A stretch of 15,456 nt of DNA from W0P28-013 sp963638355 (GTDB lineage: Bacteria > Bacteroidota > Bacteroidia > Bacteroidales > Paludibacteraceae). Shown in pieces: positions 6,328 to 12,272 of the stretch. The DNA lies in the NCBI GenBank assembly GCA_963638355.1, contig CAVHRT010000035.1, forward strand, positions 1-15,456. Reading direction: 5' to 3'. A model generated the notes under the pieces. It was given only the letters and a program-made list of their open reading frames with translations. It did no database searches and was not told where the DNA came from. The translations under genes and the position numbers were made by a program. Numbering within the stretch: position 1 is the first letter of the stretch; each line of letters opens with the position of its first letter.

Positions 6328-6484
6328 AGTGTGTGGTTATGTATGAAAAATAGCGTTTGCTATTGTTCTATTCACGCAGAAACGTAGGAANNNNNNNNNN
6401 NNNNNNNNNNNNNNNNNNNNNAGTGTGTGGTAATGTATGAAAAATAGCGTTTGCTATTGTTCTATTCACGCAGAAACGTAGGAA
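6328..6484. repeat. 63-bp duplicated contig ends flanking a run of 31 Ns
   Basis: Bases 6328-6390 and 6422-6484 are identical except for one T/A difference (6338 against 6432), and they flank the Ns at 6391-6421. Most likely two overlapping contig ends were scaffolded instead of merged, or assembly broke at a multi-copy element. The true sequence may contain one copy and no gap. Confidence 0.85.
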
Positions 6485-6569
6485 ATTTCATCGGGAATTA
6501 AGGACAAGTCGAGCAACGCCCGCAATTCGTGGGCGTGACTTGTATTCCTGAGGTATCCTACGACCGCTG

Positions 6570-6597
6570 CGTGAGCAAGTTATGCTCGCGTTTTTTT
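6570..6597 (+). terminator. Rho-independent terminator of the structured RNA
   Basis: CGTGAGC (6570-6576) pairs with GCTCGCG (6584-6590), one G-U, with a 7-nt loop, followed by seven Ts (6591-6597). Its 5' arm shares bases 6570-6574 with the closing helix of the upstream hairpin, so the two cannot form together. Confidence 0.85.
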
Positions 6598-6702
6598 ATT
6601 GCCTTTTATAATGTGGTGTGTAGGTGTTCCGATGCACGCTAACAAAAATAACCTAAAATTATACCTCCGTGCGGACAACGGGAAAACAAAAACTGTATCT
6701 CT

Positions 6703-7509
6703 ATGAAAAACACAAAACTTTTTGCAGCCCTATGCTGCACTGCAATGCTTTTTGCAGCGTGCGAGAAAAATGAGGACAAAATTAGTTACGACCCAGATGC
6801 TATTGCTGAATATGATTTAAGTGTCGTTACCGAAGGCGATCTGACTATTTCTGGCTCTGAAAATGGACACAATTACGCCGATCTTGGTTTGAGTGTGAAA
6901 TGGGCAACCATGAATGTGGGTGCAACTGCGCTCGAAGAGTATGGTAATAATTATGCTTGGGGCGAAACAACTACGAAAGATACCTACAATTGGTCAAATT
7001 ACAAATTTGCCAAAGGAAACTATTCTACGCTTACCAAGTATTGCAACGACGCAACTTATGGTTATCTTCAAGAAGATGGTAAACGTTTTACGGATAATTT
7101 AATAACTCTCGAAACCGCAGACGATGCTGTGGCTGCCAACTGGGGCGGTAAATGGCGCATGCCAACTGTAGACGAGTGGAACGAGTTAATCAGCAACTGC
7201 ACTTTGACTTGGTCGACTTTGAACGATAAAGTGGGATACGAGGTAAAAGCCACCAATGGCAATTCAATATTTATTCCTGTGTCAGATGCCTCCAACGCAG
7301 ACGGGAAAATATACGGTTACTATTGGTCGAGTTCGCTCTGCACAAACAACCCAAGTTATGCACAGTATGTATATTTCCACTATTATACTAAAACCATATA
7401 TGACGAAAACAAGGAGCAAGATATTGTTTACTATATTTGCAGTCACTGCGCGCTCAACAATAGTCTCCGCTACTGTGGGTACGCTGTTCGCCCTGTCGTA
7501 GCAGAGTAA
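6703..7509 (+). CDS. FISUMP-domain (Fibrobacter succinogenes major paralogous domain) lipoprotein
   Basis: 268 residues. A lipoprotein signal peptide ends in LFAAC with Cys20 as the lipidated residue. It is followed by EKNEDK, an acidic start compatible with export to the cell surface in Bacteroidetes (inference). From about residue 58 the FISUMP domain runs to the end: DLGLSVKWATMNVGA (60-74), EEYGNNYAWGET (78-89), NWGGKWRMPTVDEWNEL (146-162), NGNSIFIPV (185-193), GYYWSSS (205-211) and YAVRPV (260-265). The domain occurs in large paralogous sets of surface proteins; a molecular function is not established. The gene is visibly more AT-rich than the neighbouring enzymes, lies next to the assembly gap and repeats, and is preceded by a structured RNA, all of which fit an accessory gene. 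Confidence 0.88.
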   Translation: MKNTKLFAALCCTAMLFAACEKNEDKISYDPDAIAEYDLSVVTEGDLTISGSENGHNYADLGLSVKWATMNVGATALEEYGNNYAWGETTTKDTYNWSNYKFAKGNYSTLTKYCNDATYGYLQEDGKRFTDNLITLETADDAVAANWGGKWRMPTVDEWNELISNCTLTWSTLNDKVGYEVKATNGNSIFIPVSDASNADGKIYGYYWSSSLCTNNPSYAQYVYFHYYTKTIYDENKEQDIVYYICSHCALNNSLRYCGYAVRPVVAE

Positions 7510-7523
7510 TTTGGCAATCGCAT

Positions 7524-7563
7524 AAAAATAGTAGGGACGTGGCATGCCGCGTCCCTATTTTTT
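7524..7563. terminator. Palindromic repeat element acting as terminator after the FISUMP gene
   Basis: TAGGGACG (7532-7539) pairs with CGTCCCTA (7550-7557), the inner bases pair further, As lie upstream and six Ts downstream (7558-7563). The 27-bp unit 7531-7557 is a copy of a dispersed palindrome also present at 12397-12423. Confidence 0.75.
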
Positions 7564-7608
7564 GTTGTCGCACGGGATTGGTAATTCGAAAACCGCACTC
7601 TTTCTCTC

Positions 7609-7664
7609 ACCTATAACCTCTCACCTATAACCTCTCACCTCTCACCTATAACCTATAACCTCTC
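7609..7664. repeat. Eight perfect 7-bp tandem units (ACCTATA or ACCTCTC)
   Basis: 56 bp made only of ACCTATA (units 1, 3, 6, 7) and ACCTCTC (units 2, 4, 5, 8). It lies between two convergent terminators in DNA without genes. It is followed at 7669-7699 by a pyrimidine-rich 31-bp tract that recurs at 11574-11604. Confidence 0.9.
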
Positions 7665-7668
7665 AATC

Positions 7669-7699
7669 GTCTTTACTCCTTTGTCCTTACTCTTTACTC
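7669..7699. repeat. Dispersed 31-bp pyrimidine-rich repeat, copy 1
   Basis: Starts GTCTTTACTCC. It matches 11574-11604 over 31 bp with four differences, all C/T. Built from short CTTTACTC-like units. Confidence 0.75.
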
Positions 7700-7700
7700 C

Positions 7701-7734
7701 AAAAAAACAACGACCACCCGTTGGGGCAGCCGTT
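7701..7734 (-). terminator. Rho-independent terminator of the acyl-CoA ligase gene
   Basis: On the minus strand AACGGCTGCCC pairs with GGGTGGTCGTT (11 bp, several G-U) across a CAAC loop (7709-7734), followed by seven Ts (7707-7701). It lies 21 nt after the stop codon. Confidence 0.8.
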
Positions 7735-7755
7735 TGTTTCTATTTTGCAGGGTGA

Positions 7756-9405
7756 TTATTTGTACATAAAACGCTTGATGCTGCGTTTTGGCGTCTTTTC
7801 GAACTCCTTGGTAACCTGCTCCATGGCGGCAATGCGGCAGAAGGCAGGCAGCAGTTTGTTCACGCGTTGGCGCGTCTCTTCGAGGAACTCGGCCATGCTC
7901 TTGCCGGGCTGCGTCTTTTTCAGTTGCTCCTCGTCGACAAATGTGAGCGCGGTGAGTTTGCCATCGCGATCAACAACGAGCGATTCCACTACGCAAGGCA
8001 TGTTGTTCAGCTTGCCCTCAATTTCTTCGGGGTAGATGTTTTGTCCCGAAGGACCGAGAATCATGCTCTTCGAACGTCCACGAATAGAGAGGTTGCCCTG
8101 TTTGTCCATCACGCCAAGGTCGCCTGTGCGCATCCAGCCATCGGCAGTGAAAATGGCTTTTGTGGCGGCTTCGTTTTTGTAGTAACCGAGCATCACATTG
8201 TCGCCTTTCACCAAAATCTCGCCCACTTTGCGTTGCGGATTCTCCGAATCGATGCGCACTTCGAGCCTATCGACGGGTTTGCCGCACGAACGGTGTTTGA
8301 ACTTCGGCCAATCTTCGTAGCAAACCAGCGGACCGCATTCGGTCATGCCGTAGCCCACGGTGAATGGGAAATGAATGGCTTTCAGAGCATTTTCTACTTC
8401 GTGATTGAGTGCCGCACCGCCAATAATCAGGTGGCGAAGGTTGCCGCCAAAGGCATTCATCAGTTGTTCGTACACTTTTTTGTGCAGAATGCAGTTGATG
8501 CCCGGCGTGTGCCAAAGTACTCTGATAAATGGTTTGTGAATGACGGGGAAAATCTTCGATTTGAACACTTTTTCGATGACCAGCGGAACCACCAGCATCA
8601 TATAAGGGTGTACGTCCGACAGCGCTTTCATCAGCACGGCAGGCGATGGCGTTTTGTTCAACACCGTGATGTGCGTGCCGCCAGCCACTTGGTACATCAC
8701 TTCGATGGCCAAGCCGAACATGTGCGCCATTGGCAACATCGAGAGCAGACGATCGTCGGAACTGTTCGGAATGCGCTCTTGGCTGAATTGCATGTTCGAG
8801 TCGATGCTGCGCCAGCTGAGCACTACGCCTTTCGGATCGCCCGTGCTGCCCGATGTGTAGTTGATCAGCATTGGCGTTTCGGGCGAAAAACGCGGATATT
8901 TCACCAATTCGGGTTTCAATCCTTCGGGAAAATGCGTTTTGTAGATCTTTTCGCGACGGTCGAATGCTTTGGCAACTTCGTCGTTGGCGGAGTAGAGCAG
9001 CGTGGAATCCTCGATGGAGATGATAGCCTGCAAATTTGGCATGTTGGCAGGCGTGATGTTTTTCCAAACCACTGGACCGACCAAAAATAGTTTCGAGTCG
9101 CTGTGGTTTACGAGTGCTTCAATGCTTTCGGTGCTAAAATCGCACAGAATAGAGACTGCCACGCAGCCGTAGCTGATTGTTGCCAGATAGTTGATGGCCC
9201 AGAGCGAACTATTGCGACCGCAGAGTGCTACTTTGTCGCCTTGCTGCAGCCCGAGGCTCTCGAACATGGCGTGAAGGTGCGCAATTTTGTCGGCCATCTC
9301 GCCATAGGTAAATGCTACATCGCTGCCGTAGTCGTCGAACGATGGCGCGTCCCAGTTTTTACGAATAGAATTCTCGAAATAATCGAGGAAATGTTTTCTT
9401 TCCAT
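7756..9405 (-). CDS. AMP-binding acyl-CoA ligase (long-chain fatty-acid--CoA ligase-like)
   Basis: 549 residues. ANL-superfamily adenylating enzyme that activates a carboxylic acid with ATP and transfers it to CoA. Motifs in order: phosphate-binding loop INYTSGSTGDPKGVV (181-195), LPMAHMFGL (224-232), GYGMTECGPL (351-360), GWMRTGDLG (423-431), hinge region GRSKSMIL (443-450) with GQNIYPEEIE (454-463), and a C-terminal TPKRSIKR in which Lys540 occupies the catalytic lysine position. Length and motifs fit FadD/FACS-like enzymes, but the acyl chain preferred cannot be read; o-succinylbenzoate or acyl-ACP ligases are less likely. It is cytoplasmic and monocistronic, with a long leader (promoter box at 9576-9583) that carries two repeat tracts. 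Confidence 0.9.
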   Translation of the reverse strand: MERKHFLDYFENSIRKNWDAPSFDDYGSDVAFTYGEMADKIAHLHAMFESLGLQQGDKVALCGRNSSLWAINYLATISYGCVAVSILCDFSTESIEALVNHSDSKLFLVGPVVWKNITPANMPNLQAIISIEDSTLLYSANDEVAKAFDRREKIYKTHFPEGLKPELVKYPRFSPETPMLINYTSGSTGDPKGVVLSWRSIDSNMQFSQERIPNSSDDRLLSMLPMAHMFGLAIEVMYQVAGGTHITVLNKTPSPAVLMKALSDVHPYMMLVVPLVIEKVFKSKIFPVIHKPFIRVLWHTPGINCILHKKVYEQLMNAFGGNLRHLIIGGAALNHEVENALKAIHFPFTVGYGMTECGPLVCYEDWPKFKHRSCGKPVDRLEVRIDSENPQRKVGEILVKGDNVMLGYYKNEAATKAIFTADGWMRTGDLGVMDKQGNLSIRGRSKSMILGPSGQNIYPEEIEGKLNNMPCVVESLVVDRDGKLTALTFVDEEQLKKTQPGKSMAEFLEETRQRVNKLLPAFCRIAAMEQVTKEFEKTPKRSIKRFMYK

Positions 9406-9410
9406 AGTCC

Positions 9411-9439
9411 TAGTTGATTAGTTGATAAGTTGACAAGTT
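9411..9439. repeat. Tandem 8-bp units (AACTnnTC on the minus strand) in the ligase leader
   Basis: On the minus strand: AACTTGTC, AACTTATC, AACTAATC, AACTA, ending 5 bp before the ATG. Same family and same orientation to the gene as 4681-4715. Confidence 0.8.
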
Positions 9440-9506
9440 TAATGCATTAATTAGGCTATGCGGATGACTATAATTTCCCCTTTTTGTAGCCTGTTTGATT
9501 ACCGAA

Positions 9507-9535
9507 AGTCGTAGTCATAGTCAAAAGTCATAGTT
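9507..9535. repeat. Short GTCATA/GTCGTA-type tandem repeat
   Basis: Imperfect units GTCGTA, GTCATA, GTCAAAA, GTCATA, GTTAAT in the leader between the ligase promoter and the 8-bp repeat. Confidence 0.6.
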
Positions 9536-9575
9536 AATTTGCAACTTAATACTTGTTACTGATTTTTTTTCGGCG

Positions 9576-9583
9576 CAAAGGTA
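9576..9583 (-). promoter_or_regulatory. -7 box (TACCTTTG) of the acyl-CoA ligase gene
   Basis: The minus strand 9583-9576 reads TACCTTTG, a perfect TAnnTTTG. A TTTA at 9609-9606 lies 22 nt upstream as a weak -33. The leader to the ATG would be about 165 nt. Confidence 0.65.
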
Positions 9584-9649
9584 AAAATTTTTTTTGCGAT
9601 GAGTGTAAAATGGGGGTTCATTTATTGTAGATTAACGCGTTTTTAACAT

Positions 9650-9680
9650 TTTGTGTTGGGACGAAAAATTGATAATTTTG
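9650..9680 (+). promoter_or_regulatory. Rightward Bacteroidetes-type promoter with no evident gene
   Basis: -33 TTTG (9650-9653), 19-nt spacer, -7 TAATTTTG (9673-9680): both boxes and the spacing are perfect. It points into the palindrome array and the 3' end of the leftward RelB/DinJ-type gene. Confidence 0.65.
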
Positions 9681-9684
9681 CATT

Positions 9685-9743
9685 ACGTTGTATATACAAC
9701 GTGCGCACAATGTATATACATTGTATATACAACGTGCGCACAA
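9685..9743. repeat. Nested palindrome array, TGTATATACA core three times
   Basis: Contains the perfect palindromes ACGTTGTATATACAACGT (9685-9702), CAATGTATATACATTG (9708-9723) and TTGTATATACAA (9721-9732), each with the core TGTATATACA, plus GTGCGCAC twice (9701-9708, 9734-9741). A 23-bp stretch is repeated exactly (9688-9710 and 9721-9743, period 33). Its position at and just after a promoter start suggests operators. Confidence 0.85.
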
Positions 9744-9786
9744 AAATCTCGCCACCAAAATGTGGGATTTTAACTTTTCCGGCTGA

Positions 9787-10128
9787 TTAACGACGCGGTT
9801 TGGGCTGTCGTGGTACTTTGCCGCCAATGCCGATGGCGTTGCCTCCGCGCGTTACCACATCTATCAGTTTTGAGGTGAGTTCTTGAATCTGCGTATTCTC
9901 TTTTTTCGACGATTTGGCAGTGGCGGTTTGCTCTGTTTGTGCCGATTCGTCGGAGGTTTCGGTAGCCGATTCATCGATTATGTCGAACGGAATGCGGCGC
10001 GAACGCACCACTGCGCGAACAAACACGGTGATGGCCGATGTGGTGGTCATACCAAACTGGTCGCAGAGTTCGGTGAACTGCTTTTTTAAGTCCTCGTCGA
10101 GGCGAATGTTGATGGTGGAGTTTTTCAT
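9787..10128 (-). CDS. RelB/DinJ-family ribbon-helix-helix protein without adjacent toxin
   Basis: 113 residues. The first ~50 (KNSTINIRLDEDLKKQFTELC, then GMTTTSAITVFVRAVVRSRRIPFDI) match the RelB/DinJ antitoxin DNA-binding domain: a beta strand, two helices and the RRIPFD turn. Instead of the usual short toxin-binding tail there is a low-complexity, Ser/Thr/Glu-rich linker (about 52-80), then a new segment IQELTSKLIDVVTRGGNAIGIGG and a basic end (PRQPKPRR). No RelE/YafQ-type toxin lies on either side: downstream is the palindrome array and the ligase gene, upstream a DUF486 gene whose stop is 21 bp away. It may be an orphan antitoxin or a dedicated transcription regulator; the tail is unlike DinJ. 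Probably co-transcribed with the DUF486 gene. Confidence 0.82.
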   Translation of the reverse strand: MKNSTINIRLDEDLKKQFTELCDQFGMTTTSAITVFVRAVVRSRRIPFDIIDESATETSDESAQTEQTATAKSSKKENTQIQELTSKLIDVVTRGGNAIGIGGKVPRQPKPRR

Positions 10129-10149
10129 AATTATCTGATTATGAACGAA

Positions 10150-10491
10150 TTAACTACGAAACATGAAATATACTGCGCCAATCATACAGAGCATAGCCCA
10201 CAGGTAGTCGAGTTTGAGCGATTGGTGCATGTAGAACACCGAAAACAGCACAAAAACCGACAGTGTGATAACCTCTTGAATGATTTTGAGTTGCGGTAGC
10301 GTGTAGACAGTGTAGCCGATGCGGTTGGCGGGCACCATCACAAGGTATTCGCATAGGGCAATGCCCCAACTGGCCAGCGCGGCGACCCACCAAGCCTTGT
10401 CGCTCATGGTGCGCAGGTGGCCGTACCACGCGTAAGTCATAAAACAGTTGGACACGACCAACATCAGAATGGTAAGAATGTAAGCGTTCAT
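10150..10491 (-). CDS. DMT-type small membrane protein (DUF486)
   Basis: 113 residues with four predicted membrane helices (about 3-21, 33-52, 66-87, 94-111), the size and layout of DUF486 proteins, which belong to the drug/metabolite transporter superfamily as half-size members. Recognisable parts are SNCFMTYAWYGHLR, ASWGIALCEYLVMVPANRIGY and LPQLKIIQEVITLSVFVLFSV. It is predicted to dimerise in the inner membrane; no substrate is known. It has a well-formed promoter (10525-10557) and runs 21 bp ahead of the RelB/DinJ-type gene, so the two probably form an operon. Confidence 0.88.
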   Translation of the reverse strand: MNAYILTILMLVVSNCFMTYAWYGHLRTMSDKAWWVAALASWGIALCEYLVMVPANRIGYTVYTLPQLKIIQEVITLSVFVLFSVFYMHQSLKLDYLWAMLCMIGAVYFMFRS

Positions 10492-10524
10492 GGTTAGTTA
10501 AAAAGTGAAAAGTTATGATGACTG

Positions 10525-10557
10525 CAAAATTACGAAAATTTCATCAGAATGGGCAAA
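10525..10557 (-). promoter_or_regulatory. Bacteroidetes-type promoter of the DUF486 gene
   Basis: On the minus strand: -33 TTTG (10557-10554), 21-nt spacer, -7 TAATTTTG (10532-10525), 34 nt before the ATG. The -33 box overlaps the T-tract of the FKBP terminator. Confidence 0.8.
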
Positions 10558-10584
10558 AAAAGAAGCGCTCCGTGAAGGAACGCT
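10555..10584 (-). terminator. Rho-independent terminator after the FKBP lipoprotein gene
   Basis: On the minus strand AGCGTTCC (10584-10577) pairs with GGAGCGCT (10571-10564), one G-U, around a TTCAC loop, followed by a T-rich tract (10561-10555). It lies 26 nt after the stop. Confidence 0.8.
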
Positions 10585-10610
10585 CCAATTTATTTTTCTT
10601 CTCTAGCGGA

Positions 10611-11462
10611 TTATTTCACGATTTCGAGCAGCTCGACTTCGAAAATAAGGGTAGAGTAGGGCTTGATGGCGCGTTGCTCGCGTGAGCCGTATGCCAACTG
10701 TTGCGGAATGTAGAGGCGCCATTTCGAGCCGACGGGCATCAGTTGCAGAGCCTCGGTCCAGCCAGCGATGACTTGTTTCACGCCAAATTCGGCAGGTTGT
10801 TTGCGCTCAACCGAGCTGTCGAACACGTTGCCGTCGATTGTGGTGCCGTGGTAGTGCACTTTTACGCGCGAATCGGCAGTTGGCACAGCGCCTTTGCCCT
10901 CTTTCAGCACTTCGTATTGCAAGCCGCTAGCCAATGTTACGATGCCCTCTTTTGTGCCATTGTCGATGAGCCATTGCTCGTTTTCGAGTTTCCACTCGGC
11001 ATATTTGCGGGCGGTGCGTTGTTCGTTAATCTCTTCGATGGTTTTGCCGGCATCTTCGTAAACGCTGTCGTCGCTAGCATTGAAACCAGCCACGAAACCA
11101 GCGATGTAGTTTTTCTCGCTGAAGGTGATGGTAGAATCGCCATCTTGAACTTCAGTTACGAAGTGAGGAATGAACTGGTCTTTCACTTGTTGACCAACTT
11201 GCATGCCCACGTTGTAGGCTTTTTCGGAATCGCTCAGGTTGCTAGTGGCTTTCAGGAAACCTTTCAAGAAAGCATCGGTTTGGGCAGAGTCGACGCCCAT
11301 GTGAACGAGGTATTCGCGCAGTCCGCGTGTGGTGTTCACACCATAGTAGTAGGCCAGCGAGTCGGCTTCGGTTTCGAGTTTGGCTTTTGGTGCGCTGTTG
11401 CACGACGAAAAGCTCAGCATTGCAGTTGCTACAAGGGCAACGCTAAAAATTTTTGTTTTCAT
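10611..11462 (-). CDS. FKBP-type peptidyl-prolyl cis-trans isomerase, lipoprotein (Mip/FkpA-like)
   Basis: 283 residues. The signal peptide ends LSFSSC with Cys21 as the lipidated residue, so it acts in the envelope. Residues about 30-165 form the helical FKBP_N dimerisation region, which here shows two related halves (YGVNTTRGLR...AFLKGF at 40-69 and YNVGMQVGQQV...YIAGFVAGF at 83-127), followed by a long helix. The FKBP_C catalytic domain occupies about 178-283 and keeps the active-site aromatic set: Tyr204, Phe214-Asp215, Phe226, Val231-Ile232, Trp235, Tyr258, Phe274. It catalyses prolyl isomerisation and probably acts as a chaperone on exported proteins. The paralogous gene at 11611 lies 148 bp upstream in the same direction. 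Confidence 0.94.
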   Translation of the reverse strand: MKTKIFSVALVATAMLSFSSCNSAPKAKLETEADSLAYYYGVNTTRGLREYLVHMGVDSAQTDAFLKGFLKATSNLSDSEKAYNVGMQVGQQVKDQFIPHFVTEVQDGDSTITFSEKNYIAGFVAGFNASDDSVYEDAGKTIEEINEQRTARKYAEWKLENEQWLIDNGTKEGIVTLASGLQYEVLKEGKGAVPTADSRVKVHYHGTTIDGNVFDSSVERKQPAEFGVKQVIAGWTEALQLMPVGSKWRLYIPQQLAYGSREQRAIKPYSTLIFEVELLEIVK

Positions 11463-11573
11463 TGTTATTTTGATTTTAATTATCTAATTTCCAATTGTTT
11501 AATTAGTTTGGTTGCTGCAGTGATTGTGGTTTTGTAAGGTTTTTGCAGCGAACTTTCTCAATCGCAGAAACCC

Positions 11574-11604
11574 GTCTTTATTCTTTTGTCTTTATTCTTT
11601 ACTC
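11574..11604. repeat. Dispersed 31-bp pyrimidine-rich repeat, copy 2
   Basis: Starts GTCTTTATTCT; 27 of 31 bases match 7669-7699, and every difference is C/T. Lies just 3' of the cytoplasmic FKBP gene. Confidence 0.75.
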
Positions 11605-11610
11605 TCTTAC

Positions 11611-12207
11611 TCACTTCACAATATCGAGCAGTTCTACATCGAAAATGAGTGCCGAGTGTGGTTTGATGACGCTGCCAGCACCGTGTGCGCCGTAGGCCAG
11701 TTCGCTTGGAATGAACAGACGCCATTTGGAGCCGACGGTCATCAGTTGCAGTGCTTCGACCCAGCCCGCGATGACTTGTTTTACGCCAAATTCGGCAGGT
11801 TCGCCGCGCTGAATAGAGCTGTCAAAAACCGTGCCATCGATCAGGGTGCCGTGGTAGTGCACGCGAACGCGGTCGTTGGCGGTTGGGCGCGCACCGTTGC
11901 CCTCTTTCATTACCTCGTATTGCAGTCCGCTGGGCAGCGTTTTCACCTCGGGGCGTTTGGCGTTTTTGGCTAGAAATTCCTCGCCTGCCTTGCGCACATC
12001 GGCGTAGGCTGCAGCCTCTTCGGCATCTTTTTTAGCGAAATAGTCGTTGACGAGCGCTTGTGCCTCGTGAACCGAAACTTCGGGGCGTTGACCCTCGCAC
12101 ATGGCTTCGATGCCTTTTGCAAAATCGGCATAGTTGATGCCTTTCACGCCGCTTTGGCGCAGGCTTTGCCCGAAGAGCAAGCCCAGAGAATAACTCAGTT
12201 TGTCCAT
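11611..12207 (-). CDS. FKBP-type peptidyl-prolyl cis-trans isomerase, cytoplasmic (FklB/FKBP22-like)
   Basis: 198 residues with no signal peptide (MDKLSYSLGLLFGQSLRQSG), so it should be cytoplasmic. Residues about 1-60 are the FKBP_N dimerisation helices, 60-85 a charged helix, and 92-198 the FKBP_C domain with all expected pocket residues: Tyr118, Phe128-Asp129, Phe140, Val145-Ile146, Trp149, Tyr172, Phe189. The catalytic domain is very close to that of the neighbouring lipoprotein (for example GVKQVIAGW and EALQLM are shared), pointing to a tandem duplication. The start is supported by the promoter 35 nt upstream. Confidence 0.94.
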   Translation of the reverse strand: MDKLSYSLGLLFGQSLRQSGVKGINYADFAKGIEAMCEGQRPEVSVHEAQALVNDYFAKKDAEEAAAYADVRKAGEEFLAKNAKRPEVKTLPSGLQYEVMKEGNGARPTANDRVRVHYHGTLIDGTVFDSSIQRGEPAEFGVKQVIAGWVEALQLMTVGSKWRLFIPSELAYGAHGAGSVIKPHSALIFDVELLDIVK

Positions 12208-12241
12208 TTTTCTTGTTTCTTTGTTTTTTATTTTCAGGCTG

Positions 12242-12272
12242 CAAAGGTACGAAAAAAGTGCGACATGGGAAA
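12242..12272 (-). promoter_or_regulatory. Bacteroidetes-type promoter of the cytoplasmic FKBP gene
   Basis: Minus strand: -33-like TTTC (12272-12269), 19-nt spacer, perfect -7 TACCTTTG (12249-12242). The ATG is 35 nt beyond. Confidence 0.72.

Larger units (their letters stand above)
6314..6597 (+). ncRNA. Unidentified structured RNA or riboswitch-like leader, interrupted by an assembly gap
   Basis: A promoter box, several strong helices and a terminator with T7 define a transcript of about 190 nt once the duplicated contig ends are merged. From 5' to 3': hairpin CCACA/TGTGG (6323-6336), hairpin AATAGC/GCTATT (6443-6458 in the second copy), then a long hairpin of five stacked helices: 6466-6473/6567-6574, 6477-6483/6556-6562, 6491-6498/6544-6551, 6504-6510/6537-6543 and 6516-6521/6531-6536. 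Two 5-nt bulges (TAAGG, GAGCA) lie on the 5' side. I do not recognise a known class; 6S-like RNA was considered, but the 5' and 3' ends do not form its closing stem. The FISUMP gene starts 105 nt after the terminator and has no promoter of its own, so a regulated leader is possible. Confidence 0.6.

Noticed and set aside
6314..6597. SRP RNA, RNase P RNA, tmRNA, TPP or THF riboswitch
   Set aside because: None of the conserved sequence cores of these classes is present (for example no GGAAG-type SRP tetraloop region, no CUGAGA thi-box); 6S RNA remains open but its closing stem was not found.
7867..9090. 407-residue rightward open frame
   Set aside because: Antisense to the acyl-CoA ligase, whose motifs are complete; His/Phe/Arg-rich shadow.
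9688..9743. CRISPR array or iteron origin
   Set aside because: Only two 23-bp copies, the spacer between them is itself part of a palindrome of the same family, and there are no cas or rep genes.
9618..9827. 69-residue leftward frame across the palindrome array
   Set aside because: It translates the repeats themselves (LCARCIYNV twice) and overlaps the start of intergenic DNA; no protein-like features.
10701..11537. 278-residue rightward open frame
   Set aside because: Antisense to the FKBP lipoprotein with all catalytic residues; shadow.
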